Source of the DNA: Streptomyces sp. SDr-06
GTDB taxonomy: Bacteria > Actinomycetota > Actinomycetes > Streptomycetales > Streptomycetaceae
Length of the DNA: 64,000 nucleotides
NCBI RefSeq assembly: GCF_003324565.1
Contig: NZ_QOLA01000001.1
Coordinates: forward strand, 496,001-560,000
Direction of reading: 5' to 3'
The position numbers were made by a program, and so were the translations under genes. Positions within the stretch are counted from its first letter, which is position 1; every line of letters starts with the position of its first letter. This document shows positions 35,858-47,884 of the stretch, piece after piece. Below the pieces are notes generated by a model, which saw only the letters and a program-made list of their open reading frames with translations, ran no database searches and was not told where the DNA came from.

Positions 35858-37336
35858 ATGAACAAGCCGCTGCGCCACATAGCCGTCTTCTGCGGGGTGA
35901 TGGTGTTCGCCCTGCCGATCCGGGCGACGTGGGTCCAGTTCGTGAAGGGCGACGCCCTCGCCGGCGATGAGCACAACCGCCGGGTCCAGATCGAGGCCTT
36001 CTCGCAGCCGCGTGGCGACATCGTGGTGGGCGGGAAGCCGATCACCGGGTCGGTGCAGACGCCGGGCTCCGACTTCAAGTACAAGCGCACCTACCAGGAC
36101 GGCCCGATGTACGCGCCGGTCACCGGCTACCTCTCCCAGGCGCAGGGCGCCACCTTCCTGGAGGGCGTGCACGCGAAGGTGATGAACGGCAAGGACGACC
36201 GGCTCTTCCTCGACCGGACCAAGTCGATGCTCACCGGGAAGGCCCCGCGCGGCGGCGATGTGATCACCACCATCGACCCGGCCGCGCAGAAGGCCGCGTA
36301 CAAGGGGCTGACGGACCTCAACGCCAAGGGCGCGGTCGTCGCCCTCGATCCGCGCTCCGGCAGGATCCTCGCGATGGTGAGCACGCCCTCCTACGATCCC
36401 TCCGTCTTCGCCGGGATCTCCAAGAAGGAGGGCGAGGAGTTCAAGAGGCTCGACGCCGACAAGAGCAAGCCGCTGAACAACCGGGCGATCCGCGAGGTGT
36501 ACCCGCCGGGGTCCACCTTCAAGATCCTCACCGCGGCCGCCGCCCTGGAGCACGGCGTCGTGAGCGACATCAACGCCCCGATGCCGGACGCCCCGGCCCC
36601 CTACACCCTGCCGCTCAGCACCACCCAGGTGGGCAACGACGTCGAGAACTCGCTGTGCGACAAGGTCTCCCTCAAGACCGGCATGCAGTGGTCCTGCAAC
36701 AACGTGTTCCTGCAGACCGCGCTCAAGACCGGCAAGGACAAGATGCGCGAGACGGCCGAGAAGTTCGGCTTCAACCACGAGCAGTTCACTCCGGTCCGCA
36801 CGGCGAAGAGCGGCTACCCGGACAAGCTGGACAAGCCGCAGACCGCGCTGACCGGCATGGGCCAGGGCAGCCTGACCAGCACCCCGCTCCAGATGGCCAT
36901 GGTGACCGCGGGGATCGCCAACAACGGCAAGGTCATGAAGCCGTACATGGTCGACGAGCTGCGCGGCCCCGACCTCTCGACCCTGGAGAAGGCCCAGCCC
37001 GAGGCCCTCAGCCAGGCCGTCTCCGAGAGCACCGCGAAGAAGGTGCAGGAGATGATGGAGTTCACCGCGAGCGACGGCACCGCGAAGAAGGTGAGGATGG
37101 AGGGCGTCACCGTCGGCGGCAAGACCGGCACCGCCCAGCACGGAGCCGATGTGCGCGAGGAGCGCCCGTACGCCTGGTTCGTGTCGTACGCCAAGCAGAG
37201 CGACGGCACCTCGCCGGTGGCGGTGGCGGTCTTCGTGGACCCGGCGGACATGGACATCAAGCGGTCCGAGATCGCCGGTGGCAAGCTGGGCGCGCCGATC
37301 GCGAAGTCCGTGATGGAGGCGGTCCTGAAGAAGTGA
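35858..37336 (+). CDS. class B penicillin-binding protein (D,D-transpeptidase)
   Basis: A 492-residue membrane-anchored cell-wall enzyme. A short cytoplasmic start and one helix (HIAVFCGVMVFALPIRATW) are followed by a dimerisation region and the transpeptidase domain: YPPGSTFKI with the catalytic Ser-X-X-Lys (about residue 216), SCNN as the SXN motif (about 284), and KTGTAQ (about 431). It cross-links peptidoglycan. Its size and order match PbpA/FtsI-like proteins; streptomycetes hold several. GGGAG precedes ATG 35858; no rodA/ftsW gene is adjacent, so this is an accessory copy rather than the FtsW-linked one. Confidence 0.9.
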   Translation: MNKPLRHIAVFCGVMVFALPIRATWVQFVKGDALAGDEHNRRVQIEAFSQPRGDIVVGGKPITGSVQTPGSDFKYKRTYQDGPMYAPVTGYLSQAQGATFLEGVHAKVMNGKDDRLFLDRTKSMLTGKAPRGGDVITTIDPAAQKAAYKGLTDLNAKGAVVALDPRSGRILAMVSTPSYDPSVFAGISKKEGEEFKRLDADKSKPLNNRAIREVYPPGSTFKILTAAAALEHGVVSDINAPMPDAPAPYTLPLSTTQVGNDVENSLCDKVSLKTGMQWSCNNVFLQTALKTGKDKMRETAEKFGFNHEQFTPVRTAKSGYPDKLDKPQTALTGMGQGSLTSTPLQMAMVTAGIANNGKVMKPYMVDELRGPDLSTLEKAQPEALSQAVSESTAKKVQEMMEFTASDGTAKKVRMEGVTVGGKTGTAQHGADVREERPYAWFVSYAKQSDGTSPVAVAVFVDPADMDIKRSEIAGGKLGAPIAKSVMEAVLKK

Positions 37337-37408
37337 CCGCGGTCCTCCGCGCGTCCGGCGCGCCCCCTCGCTCCTGAGGGGCCCGGACCCGGGACCCGGC
37401 GCGACCCG

Positions 37409-37429
37409 GCCCCGCCCGACCGGCGGGGC
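37409..37429. terminator. hairpin terminator between convergent genes
   Basis: GCCCCGCC-CGACC-GGCGGGGC, 8-bp perfect stem; its last base is the last base of the hydrolase stop codon. Confidence 0.6.
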
Positions 37430-38448
37430 TAGGTCGCGCTGCGCTCGCTCTCCACCCTCAACTCCCGCTCCACGGCCGCCTCGTACGCCGGATCGGGCTC
37501 GGCCACGACCGTGCCGAAGCGGCCCGCCCGCAGCAGGGCGTGCCAGCGTTCGGCGCTCCAGTCGGCGGGCGCGGTGGACTCGATGAAGTCCTCGACCAGG
37601 GCGAGGAAGCGGGCCGCATCCGAGTGGAAGGGGAAGTGCCCGGCCCCCTCGAAGACCTCCAGCCGGCTGCCCGGCATCGCGGCGTGCGCGCGGTGGGCGT
37701 GCCGTTCGGGTACGACGCTGTCGCGCGAGCCCCAGATGAGCAGGGTGGGCATGCCCTGGGTCAGATAGCAGCGGTCGAGCATGGTGACGACCTGGCCGCG
37801 CCAGTCGACGACCGCGCGCAGGGTGCGGATGAAGACGCTCCGGGACCTGGCGTCGGGCAGTGCGTCCACGAGGCCGAGCAGCTCCGGGGCGTCCTGGCCG
37901 AGGTCGCTGTCGAGCAGCCGCATCAGTTCGATGACGAGGCGGACCGGCCCACGCATCCCGGGCCGCGAGAGCAGGGCGAGCACCAGCTCGGCGCCGGGCA
38001 GGGCCGCGGCGCGCAGGACCGGGTTGACCTCGCGGCCCACGCCCCCGGCGCCGACCAGGACGAGCCGCTCGGTCAACTCCGGGTACTGATAGGCGAATTG
38101 CATGGCCACGCCGCCGCCGAGCGAGTGCCCGACCAGGGTGGCCCGTTCGATGCCGAGGACCCCGAGCAGGTCCCGGACGCCGTTGGCGTACGCGGCCACC
38201 GAGTAGTCGGCGCGCGGCTTGTCGGAGGCGCCGTGGCCGAGCAGGTCGGGCGCGAGGACGGTGTAGCGGCGGGCGAGGCCGGGGATCAGCCCGGCCCAGG
38301 TGGCGGAGGAGTCGCCGATGCCGTGGATCAGCACGACGGGCGGCCCCTGCCCCGCGGTCCGGTACGCCCGGCGGTACCCGTGCACCACGCGGTGGCGCGG
38401 ACGCACGTCCTGGCCGCCCACCGGGCGCAGCCTCGTGCCACTAGCCAT
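37429..38448 (-). CDS. alpha/beta hydrolase
   Basis: A 339-residue alpha/beta-hydrolase-fold enzyme. VVLIHGIGDSSATW holds the oxyanion HG, LVGHSLGGGVAMQFA the nucleophile Ser (about residue 119), LLIWGSRDSVVP the acid Asp, and EGAGHFPF the catalytic His. All triad parts are intact. Similar actinobacterial proteins are annotated as ester hydrolases or as C-C bond hydrolases; the substrate is open. GGGGAGG lies 6 nt before ATG 38448. There is no signal peptide. Confidence 0.88.
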   Translation of the reverse strand: MASGTRLRPVGGQDVRPRHRVVHGYRRAYRTAGQGPPVVLIHGIGDSSATWAGLIPGLARRYTVLAPDLLGHGASDKPRADYSVAAYANGVRDLLGVLGIERATLVGHSLGGGVAMQFAYQYPELTERLVLVGAGGVGREVNPVLRAAALPGAELVLALLSRPGMRGPVRLVIELMRLLDSDLGQDAPELLGLVDALPDARSRSVFIRTLRAVVDWRGQVVTMLDRCYLTQGMPTLLIWGSRDSVVPERHAHRAHAAMPGSRLEVFEGAGHFPFHSDAARFLALVEDFIESTAPADWSAERWHALLRAGRFGTVVAEPDPAYEAAVERELRVESERSAT

Positions 38449-38700
38449 CGACAACCTCCCCGATCACGCCCGCACCGCTTCCCCGTGCGCGCTCCCCGTC
38501 ACCGTTCCCGGTAACGAGCCTAGAACCAGGGGCGCATGCGCGATTACCAGCAGATTTCGCCACGGACAAGCCTGCCGTCGCACGTTTCTGCCATGTACGG
38601 TTCAACCGCGCGCCGCGCAGGCGTCCGTACAACGACGTTCTACGCGCGCAGACTTGGTGTCCCCACCACCTTGGCCCCCACCCTCACGGAGGTACACAGG

Positions 38701-40176
38701 ATGCTCGGAGCCAGAAGTTCCGGACGCTCCCATCGCCGGACCGCCGGTGTGCTGACCGCACTCGGCGCGCTCGTCGTCGCGGGCGGCGCGGCCGCCCAGG
38801 CCGCCACCCCGCCCGCGTCGCCCGCCCCCCGGGCCGCGGCCGCCACCCAGCACCGGGTGCTGTTCGACAATTCCAAGGCGGAGACAGCCGGCAACGCCGA
38901 CTGGATCATCAGCACCAGCCAGCCGGACCCGCTCGGCGAGAACCCCTCCCCCAGCTCCGAGGGCGACTGGACGGGCGCGCTGTCCTCGTGGGGCGTGGCG
39001 CTCCAGAAGACCGGCAACTACGCCCTGAAGACGCTGCCTTCGGGCGGCACGATCACGTACGGCACCTCTTCGGCGACGGACCTGAAGAACTTCGACACGT
39101 TCGTGATGCCCGAGCCGAACGTGCTGCTCAGCGCGTCCGAGAAGACCGCCGTGATGCAGTTCGTGCGCAACGGAGGCGGCCTGTTCCTCATCTCCGACCA
39201 CACCGGTTCCGACCGCAACAACGACGGCGCGGACGCGGTGAAGGTCATCAACGACCTGATGTCCAACAACAGCGTGGACTCGTCGGACCCGTTCGGCTTC
39301 TCGGTCGACTCGCTCAACATCGGCACCGACAACCCGCGGGCCATCAGCGACGCCTCCGACCCGGTCCTGAACGGCTCGTTCGGCAAGGTGACCGGCAGCA
39401 TCATCCGCAACGGCACCACCGCCACCCTCAAGCCGTCCGACAACCCGGCGGTCAAGGGCGAGGTCTACCGCACCGGCTACTCCGGCAACACCGGCGCCTT
39501 CTTCGCCACCAGCACCTTCGGCAGCGGCCGTGTCGCCTTCTGGGGCGACAGCTCACCGATCGACGACGGCACCGGCCAGCCGGGCAACAACCTGTACGAC
39601 GGCTGGAACGACCCGGCGGGCACCGACGCCGCGCTCGCCCTCAACGCCACCGAGTGGCTCTCGGGCGCGGGCGGCAGCACCGGGGGCGGCGGCATCCCCA
39701 CCCCGTGCACCCCGGCCCAGCTGCTCGCCAACCCCGGCTTCGAATCGGGCAGTTCGGGCTGGACGGCCACCAGCGGCATCATCAACACCAGCAGTGGCGA
39801 GCCCCCCTACTCCGGCGCCTACAAGGCCTGGCTCGGCGGCAAGGGCACGGCGCACACCGACACGCTGGCCCAGACGGTGACCATCCCGGCGGGCTGCGCG
39901 GCCTCGCTCGGCTTCCAGCTGCACATCGACACGGACGAGACGACCACGAGCACGGCGTACGACACCCTCAAGGTCCAGGTGCTGGGCAGCGGCGGATCGG
40001 TCCTGGCCACCCTCGCCACGTACTCCAACCTCGACGCGGCGGACGACTACACCCAGCACACCTTCGACCTCGGCGCCTACGCGGGGCAGACGGTGACGCT
40101 CAAGTTCACCGCGACCGAGGGCTCCAAGCTCCAGACGTCGTTCGTCATCGACGACACCGCGCTCACGGTGAGCTGA
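38701..40176 (+). CDS. secreted ThuA/GATase-like protein with C-terminal beta domain
   Basis: A 491-residue secreted protein. The signal peptide (RSHRRTAGVLTALGALVVAGG, here split as RSHRR and TAGVLTALGALVV) ends near residue 35. The region to about residue 330 has the alternating pattern of a ThuA-like class I glutaminase fold: HRVLFDNSKAETAGNADW, FDTFVMPEPN, FVRNGGGLFLISDHTGSD, GRVAFWGDSSPIDDGTG. A Gly/Ser linker leads to a C-terminal beta-sandwich (LLANPGFESGSSGWTAT, SFVIDDTALTV) like carbohydrate-binding or MAM-like modules. No catalytic residues were identified. GGAGG is 8 nt before ATG 38701. A strong terminator follows. Function is unknown, perhaps sugar or polymer related. Confidence 0.72.
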   Translation: MLGARSSGRSHRRTAGVLTALGALVVAGGAAAQAATPPASPAPRAAAATQHRVLFDNSKAETAGNADWIISTSQPDPLGENPSPSSEGDWTGALSSWGVALQKTGNYALKTLPSGGTITYGTSSATDLKNFDTFVMPEPNVLLSASEKTAVMQFVRNGGGLFLISDHTGSDRNNDGADAVKVINDLMSNNSVDSSDPFGFSVDSLNIGTDNPRAISDASDPVLNGSFGKVTGSIIRNGTTATLKPSDNPAVKGEVYRTGYSGNTGAFFATSTFGSGRVAFWGDSSPIDDGTGQPGNNLYDGWNDPAGTDAALALNATEWLSGAGGSTGGGGIPTPCTPAQLLANPGFESGSSGWTATSGIINTSSGEPPYSGAYKAWLGGKGTAHTDTLAQTVTIPAGCAASLGFQLHIDTDETTTSTAYDTLKVQVLGSGGSVLATLATYSNLDAADDYTQHTFDLGAYAGQTVTLKFTATEGSKLQTSFVIDDTALTVS

Positions 40177-40184
40177 TGAGCGCT

Positions 40185-40210
40185 CCCGCCCGGGTCCCGG
40201 CCCGGGCGGG
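40185..40210. terminator. bidirectional hairpin terminator
   Basis: CCCGCCCGGG-TCCCGG-CCCGGGCGGG, 10-bp perfect stem with 6-nt loop, directly between the convergent secreted-protein and P450 genes. Confidence 0.75.
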
Positions 40211-41491
40211 TCAGCCCCGCAGCCGCACCGGCAGGGACTCAACGCCGTACACGATCGACAGCTTGCGGAAGGCGAGTTCCTCGGCCGGCACGGCCAGGCG
40301 CATCCCGGGGAAGCGGCGGACCAGGGCGGGGAAGGCGGCGCGCAGCTCCATGCGGGCCAGTTCCGCGCCGATGCAGCGGTGGATGCCGTAGCCGAAGGCC
40401 AGGTGGCCGCTCGCCCTGCGGGACGGGTCGAAGCGGGCGCCGTCCGGGGTGAACGCGGCGTCCCGGTTGGCGCCGCTCAGCGAGCAGAGCACCATGTCGC
40501 CCTTGGGGATGCGCACCCCCGCGATCTCGACGTCCTCGCGGGCGAAGCGCGGGAAGGCCAGCTGCACGACGGTGAGATGGCGCAGCGCCTCCTCGACGAA
40601 TGTCGCGGCCGCCGCCTCGTCGTCCGCTATTCGCGCGAAGGCGTCCGGTTCCTGGAGCAGGACGAGGGCGCCGAGCGCCAGCATGCTCGCGGTCGTCTCG
40701 AACCCGCCGGTCAGCACGCCGTCGGCGAGCCCCGCGAGTTCGTCGTCGCCGACGCTGTCCCCGTGCTCCTTGACGATCATGCCGAGGAGGCCGTCGCCCG
40801 GGTTCTCGCGCTGCTTCTTGACGACGTCGCGGAAGTAGGACAGAGAAGCCGACATCGCGCCGAGCGGGGCGGTCGCGCCGGCGAACAGGTCGAAGCGCTC
40901 CATGGCGAGCTGCTGGAAGTCGTCGCGGTCCTCGTAGGGCACGCCCAGCAGTTCGCAGATGGTCAGCGAGGGAATGGGCAGCGCGAAGGCCTCCACCAGG
41001 TCGACCGGCCCGTCCGCGGCCTCCATCGCGTCGAGCCGCTCCTCGACGAGGGCGTCGATGCGCGGGGTCAGCCGGCGCAGGCGCCGCATGGTGAACTCGG
41101 GCGTCAGGATGCGGCGCAGCCGGGTGTGCACCGGCGGATCGCTGAAACCGAGCCCGCCCGGGTGCTGCTCCTCGACGACTCCCGCGTTGCCCGCGAGGTG
41201 GGTGAAGTCGTTGCTGAACCCGTCGGTGGAGCCCAGTACGGCCTTCACGGCGTCGTGGCCGGTGACGACCCAGGCGTCCATGCCGAACGGCAGCGGGACC
41301 TTGCTGACCGGCTCCTCGGCCTGCCGGGCGGTCAGCTCGGCCACCGGGTCGAGCCCGTCCCGGCGCAGCGGCATCAGCAGCGCGTCGGGCAGGAGCGAGA
41401 TCGTGCCGGGCCCGATGCCGCGCTTCTGGATCCTGGCAAGGTAGGTGCGCCCGAGCCACATGGTGACTCGGGAACGGAGATTTACCCTCAA
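40211..41491 (-). CDS. cytochrome P450
   Basis: A soluble bacterial P450 of about 426 residues. Heme-binding FGYGIHRCIGAELAR (axial Cys in HRCIG) lies near residue 365; the I-helix oxygen motif is GGFETTASML; the K-helix EEALRH gives ExxR; HTRLRRILTPEF is the C-helix. It is a CYP105/107-like class I enzyme that needs ferredoxin; none is adjacent. The frame is open to 41527. TTG 41491 has TTGGAG upstream and is used; ATG 41461 is an alternative. It is divergent from the phytase-like gene and not in a biosynthetic cluster. Confidence 0.9.
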   Translation of the reverse strand: MRVNLRSRVTMWLGRTYLARIQKRGIGPGTISLLPDALLMPLRRDGLDPVAELTARQAEEPVSKVPLPFGMDAWVVTGHDAVKAVLGSTDGFSNDFTHLAGNAGVVEEQHPGGLGFSDPPVHTRLRRILTPEFTMRRLRRLTPRIDALVEERLDAMEAADGPVDLVEAFALPIPSLTICELLGVPYEDRDDFQQLAMERFDLFAGATAPLGAMSASLSYFRDVVKKQRENPGDGLLGMIVKEHGDSVGDDELAGLADGVLTGGFETTASMLALGALVLLQEPDAFARIADDEAAAATFVEEALRHLTVVQLAFPRFAREDVEIAGVRIPKGDMVLCSLSGANRDAAFTPDGARFDPSRRASGHLAFGYGIHRCIGAELARMELRAAFPALVRRFPGMRLAVPAEELAFRKLSIVYGVESLPVRLRG

Positions 41492-41776
41492 GGCGGACTC
41501 CAAGGACAAGTTGTGCGGCCAGGGCACCGGTACGGACTGAGTGGCTCAGGATAAGTGGCTCAGCGCCCCCGCCGAGCCGCCAGGGCCCCGGCTCACCAGC
41601 GGTTCGCGGCCGCGACGGGGCCGCCCTCGCACGAGCCCGGGTGGCCGATCGCCCGGGTCCGCGCCGGATACGACCGGCGGTCCGGCGTTCCCCCGCAGGA
41701 CGGTGCGACTCAACTCGCCGGTCACACAAGCCGATCTACGGTGTCGGTACCGCCGTACCCGATCCTGGGAGGAACC

Positions 41777-42847
41777 GTGCGCCTGCGCACCGCCGTCACC
41801 GCCGCGACCGCTTCACTGGCCGTCGCCGTCTCCGCGAGCGTCACCGATGCGACCGCCGCGGAACGGGCGCCCGCACGTGCCCCGCACGCCTGCTCCTCGT
41901 CCACCGCGCTCGACGGCTTCTGGGACGGTCTGGACAAAACGGTGTATCAGGGCACGGTGGTCGGCAATCTGTCCGGGCTTGCCGTGGACACCGACGGCAC
42001 CGTCGCCGCGCTGTCCGACCGTTCGCGGCTCTTCGGCCTGACGGTGGGCCGGGGTCCGGTGGCCGCTCCCACCCGCGTCGTTCCGCTCGCGGACGAGAAG
42101 GGGGCGCCGCTCGACTCGGAGGCCGTCGTCGTGGAGCGCGACGGCTCCCGCCTGATCACCTCGGAGACCGAGCCGTCCGTACGCCGCTACGACCGCGACG
42201 GCAGGCCGCTGGGTCGCCTGCCCGTCCCCGACGCGCTGCGGGTCGCCCCGGCCGGCCGCGCCGTCACCAACGCCACCTTCGAGGGCCTCGCCCTCCAGCC
42301 CGGCGGGCACACCCTGGTCGCCTCGATGGAGGCCCCGCTGTCCGGTGACGGCAAGGACGCGGCCGGTCGCTCGCTCGTACGCTTCCAGACCTGGCACCGC
42401 GGCGGCCCCACGGACGGTTTCCGCCTCGCCGGGCAGTACGCGTATCCCGCGGAGCCGAACACGGGTGTCTCCGAGATCACCGCGGCGGGCGACGGGCGGC
42501 TGCTGGTCCTGGAGCGCGGCTTCACCGCGGGCGTCGGCAACACCGTCCGCCTCTTCCTCGCCGACCCGCGCGGGGCGAGCGACGTGAGCGGGGTCGAGAA
42601 CCTGCCGGGCCGGGCCAGGGCCGTGCGCAAGACCCTGCTCGCCGATCTGGCCGCCTGCCCCTCCCTGGGCGCGACGGCCAGGCAGCCGCAGCCCAACCCG
42701 CTGCTCGACAACATCGAGGGCGTGGCGGTCACGGGCCGCACCGGGGACGGCCGACTGCGGCTGCTCCTGGTCAGCGACGACAACGAGAACCCGAAGCAGA
42801 TCACCCGCCTCTACTCGCTGACGGTCCGGCTGCCCCGCCACGTCTGA
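41777..42847 (+). CDS. secreted esterase-like/phytase-like protein
   Basis: A 356-residue secreted protein. A signal peptide ([20 protein letters not shown]) is cleaved near residue 28. The rest is a beta-propeller-like domain of the 'esterase-like activity of phytase' family: [72 protein letters not shown] and [20 protein letters not shown]. Family members hydrolyse phosphoesters or have esterase activity; the specific substrate is not known. GGGAGGAA precedes GTG 41777. A very strong terminator follows. Confidence 0.85.
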   Translation: MRLRTAVTAATASLAVAVSASVTDATAAERAPARAPHACSSSTALDGFWDGLDKTVYQGTVVGNLSGLAVDTDGTVAALSDRSRLFGLTVGRGPVAAPTRVVPLADEKGAPLDSEAVVVERDGSRLITSETEPSVRRYDRDGRPLGRLPVPDALRVAPAGRAVTNATFEGLALQPGGHTLVASMEAPLSGDGKDAAGRSLVRFQTWHRGGPTDGFRLAGQYAYPAEPNTGVSEITAAGDGRLLVLERGFTAGVGNTVRLFLADPRGASDVSGVENLPGRARAVRKTLLADLAACPSLGATARQPQPNPLLDNIEGVAVTGRTGDGRLRLLLVSDDNENPKQITRLYSLTVRLPRHV

Positions 42848-42912
42848 ACCGCCAGGCGGGGCGGCCCCGTTCGGGCCGCGGCCGCGCGCAGCCTCCGGGA
42901 CGAGGAAGCCGA

Positions 42913-42944
42913 CCGCCCCGGCCGGAAGGATCCGGCCGGGGCGG
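42913..42944. terminator. very strong bidirectional hairpin terminator
   Basis: CCGCCCCGGCCGG-AAGGAT-CCGGCCGGGGCGG: 13-bp perfect stem with a 6-nt loop, between the convergent phytase-like gene and icd. Confidence 0.82.
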
Positions 42945-42987
42945 CGGCGTGCTCAACTGCTCTCCCCCGAAGGGGAGTCGGGCTGGT

Positions 42988-45273
<2,286 letters not shown>

Positions 45274-45379
45274 TCACGACGGGGCCCCGGCCCGATGCTG
45301 CTCACGGGGAGGTGCGGCCGAGGACCCGGGCGGGTCCACCGCGCAGCGGGCGGGAGCGGTGCCCGGAAGGGCACCGGGG

Positions 45380-45586
45380 TCAGGGCCGGACGGCGCGCGC
45401 CTCGAAGCGGCCGAGGCCCAGCTCTATGACGAAGGAGACCTGCTGCCCCTCGGACAGGGTGCGGGGCTCGTCCTCGATGTCCTCCCGCCGCACGTAGATG
45501 CCGTCGCGCTGCCCGATCGGCACGACGAAGCCGTAGCCCTTCTCCCGGTCGAAGTACTGGACGATCCCGTCGCACCTCACGTTCAT
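45380..45586 (-). CDS. divergent cold-shock-domain protein
   Basis: A 68-residue single-domain OB-fold protein. RNP1 is DREKGYGFVVP (normal: KGFGFI), while RNP2 reads DGIYVRREDI in place of DVFVHFSAI, so one of the nucleic-acid-binding aromatic faces is altered. The end LSEGQQVSFVIELGLGRFEARAV fits the last strands (split LSEGQQVSFVIELG, LGRFEARAV). Ordinary streptomycete CspA-like proteins are closer to consensus, so this may be a specialised RNA/DNA chaperone. GAGGAGTGAGG precedes ATG 45586. Confidence 0.85.
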   Translation of the reverse strand: MNVRCDGIVQYFDREKGYGFVVPIGQRDGIYVRREDIEDEPRTLSEGQQVSFVIELGLGRFEARAVRP

Positions 45587-46629
45587 GGCCTCACTCCTCG
45601 GGTGATCGCTTCCACGGCCCGCGACGGATCGCGAAAGGGGGAACCGGCTGGGTTCACACAGGGTGGGGACGTGGCGCGGATCGCCGCGCCGGAACAGGGC
45701 CTGCCCGCGAAGGGGGCTCCCGCCGTCCTGCAAGGGGAACCGTCCACGACCCCGGACCGACCGGGCGCCGCCGAAGCGGACACGTTCCTTATCGCTAGGT
45801 ATACCTCCGGGCCCCGCGTTTGATACCTCCCGGTTCCGCCGTCCGGATGGCCCCGGCCCGAAGAAGGGCGAGCCTCCTGGCGGCCGGGCCGCCGGTGCCC
45901 GCGGCCGGCCAGGGCCCGCGGGAGGGGCCGGGCTCCTGGGCCGCGAGGGGCTCCGCAGACCCGCGCTCCGGAGACCCGGGGGCGGCTCGCGGGACGGCCC
46001 GGCGTCAGGTCCGCGTCCATGACGGCACGGTGCCCGTCAGCGGTCCGTCATGGTGGGCGGCCCCATGGGCTGCGGCCACATGGGCTGCGGCCACATGGGC
46101 TGCGGCCACATCGCGTCCCGCCCCATGGGACGGGGGACCACTCGCGAGGCAGCGGGAGACGGCACCACCTCCACACGCTCCACGGGCGGGCCCGAGGCGA
46201 TGGTGTACGACGCCGTATGGGCGGGCGATGCCCGCTCGGCGGTGGGGTGCGCGGGGGCGCTGTTCGGGCCGCGACCCTGGGCCGGATGGCGGCGCGTGTG
46301 GCCCGGGAGACGGCCCGCGCGGTCTTCAGGCGCTCGGGCCCGCACTGGCCAACGGCCTCCCGCGCCAGGGCGGTTGCCACGGCGGACTCGCTCGTGCGCG
46401 GCGCCGCCCGGGACGCAAGCGGCGAGACGGCGTGACACCGGCCCACCTGCGAGGACGCTCCGCCCATGCGGCAGGATGGCAGCCCGTTCCGTGCGCGTAC
46501 GGCCCGAACGAGGCTTCCGGCAGCACGATCTGACAGGCGACAAGGTGACACAGTGACGACACATCCCATACGGCGATCGACGGCGCCCCTCGCTCAACTC
46601 GCGTCCCCGCGCTGCCCGGAGGACGTCCG
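45587..46629. other. gene-poor kilobase with no confident CDS
   Basis: About 1.04 kb where all six frames have overlapping open stretches but none has family features, a clean ribosome binding site and a sensible length together. The sequence holds a 10-bp palindrome AGGTATACCT (45797-45806), direct repeats ATACCTCC (45801-45808 and 45823-45830), and a 3 x 15-bp tandem repeat (46065-46109). A plus-strand stretch ending at 46435 (TARAVFRRSGPHWPTASRAR region) and a minus-strand stretch ending at 46037 (ASYTIASGPPVERVEVV region) both show good GC3; either could be a real or decayed gene. I cannot decide. Confidence 0.4.
46065..46109. repeat. three 15-bp tandem repeats
   Basis: ATGGGCTGCGGCCAC three times without interruption. 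Being 15 bp the unit keeps any reading frame: MGCGH on the plus strand, MWPQP on the minus strand. Such in-frame repeats occur in low-complexity protein tails, which weakly favours a coding origin. Confidence 0.7.
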
Positions 46630-47739
46630 TTGAACCGGGGCCTCGTCCTGCACGACTGGGTGGCGGCCTCCATCGCCCTGGCCGCGGGCATCGCGGCCGG
46701 GCTGCTCCTGCGCGTCCTGCTGAGATGGCTCGGCAGGCACGCGCGAAGAACGCGCTGGACCGGCGACGACATCATCGTCGACGCGCTGCGCACCATCGCC
46801 CCGTGGGCGGCCGTGGTCGCGGGCGCAGCGGTGGCCGCCTCCGCGCTGCCGCTCACCACCCGGGTCGCGGGCATCGTCGACCACGGGCTGAACGCCCTGC
46901 TCATCCTCGTCATCACCCTCACCGCGGCCCGGCTCGTGGCAGGGCTCGTCCAGTCCCTGGCGCACTCCCGGACCGGGGTGGCCGGCTCGGCCACGATCTT
47001 CGTCAACATCACGCGGGTCGTGGTGGTCGCGATGGGCGTCCTGGTCGCCCTCGAAACCGTGGGCGTGTCGATAGCCCCGCTCCTGACCGCTCTGGGGGTG
47101 GGCGGCCTCGCGGTCGCCCTGGCGCTCCAGGACACCCTCGCCAACCTCTTCGCCGGGGTCCACATCCTCGCCTCGAAGACGGTGCAGCCGGGCGACTACA
47201 TCCGGCTCAGCAGCGGCGAGGAGGGCTACGTCGTCGACATCAACTGGCGCAACACGGTGGTGCGCAACCTGTCGAACAACCTCGTCATCATCCCCAACGG
47301 GCGGCTCGCCCGGACGAACATGACCAACTACACCCGCCCGGAACAGGAGTTGTCGATCCTGGTGCAGGTGGGGGTCGGCTACGACAGCGACCTGGAGCAC
47401 GTCGAGCGGGTGACGCTGGACGTCGTCGACAGCGTGATGGCCGACATCGCCGGGGCGCTGCCGGGGCACGAGGCCGCCGTCCGCTTCCACACGTTCGCGG
47501 ACTCCAGGATCAACTTCACCGTGATCCTGGGTGTCGGGGAGTTCAGCGACCAGTACCGGATCAAGCACGAGTTCATCAAGCGGCTGCACCGGCGCTACCG
47601 GGCGGAGGGCATCTCGATCCCCGCGCCGACCCGGACCGTGTCCCTCCAGCAGGACGGCCCCGAGCCGCCGCCGACCCCGGCTCTGCTCCCCCACCAGCGC
47701 GAGGCGCCGCCCACGACCGTGGCGGACACTCGGCGCTGA
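46630..47739 (+). CDS. small-conductance mechanosensitive channel (MscS family)
   Basis: A 369-residue channel protein. Four hydrophobic helices lie before residue 165; the pore-lining helix is LTALGVGGLAVALALQDTLAN with the Gly/Ala-rich face, followed by LFAGVHILASKTVQPGDYI and the beta-domain GYVVDINWRNTVVRN and IIPNGRLARTNMTNY. The C-terminal mixed domain runs to about 330, and a Pro-rich tail follows. It releases solutes on hypo-osmotic shock. TTG 46630 is used, with GGAGG 7 nt upstream. It follows the gene-poor stretch and is transcribed alone. Confidence 0.9.
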   Translation: MNRGLVLHDWVAASIALAAGIAAGLLLRVLLRWLGRHARRTRWTGDDIIVDALRTIAPWAAVVAGAAVAASALPLTTRVAGIVDHGLNALLILVITLTAARLVAGLVQSLAHSRTGVAGSATIFVNITRVVVVAMGVLVALETVGVSIAPLLTALGVGGLAVALALQDTLANLFAGVHILASKTVQPGDYIRLSSGEEGYVVDINWRNTVVRNLSNNLVIIPNGRLARTNMTNYTRPEQELSILVQVGVGYDSDLEHVERVTLDVVDSVMADIAGALPGHEAAVRFHTFADSRINFTVILGVGEFSDQYRIKHEFIKRLHRRYRAEGISIPAPTRTVSLQQDGPEPPPTPALLPHQREAPPTTVADTRR

Positions 47740-47884
47740 GCCCGCCCCGCCCCGGACCCGCCACGGGCGCCCGGTCCGGGGCGGCGGCGTGCGGGAGACA
47801 CCCGGACTGTCGGTGAGACACCGTCCGGCACCATGTTTTCGCAGGTCAGAGCCGCTGTCAGGGGGCGGTGGTAGCGTCGTTCGC

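Noticed and set aside
40211..42847. A P450-centred secondary-metabolite cluster
   Set aside because: Neighbours are a secreted ThuA-like protein and a phytase-like protein; no synthase, ferredoxin or tailoring partner is nearby.
45583..46020. Minus-strand 145-codon frame upstream of the cold-shock gene
   Set aside because: Arg/Pro/Gly-rich composition without motifs, no ribosome binding site, and it overlaps the cold-shock promoter region.
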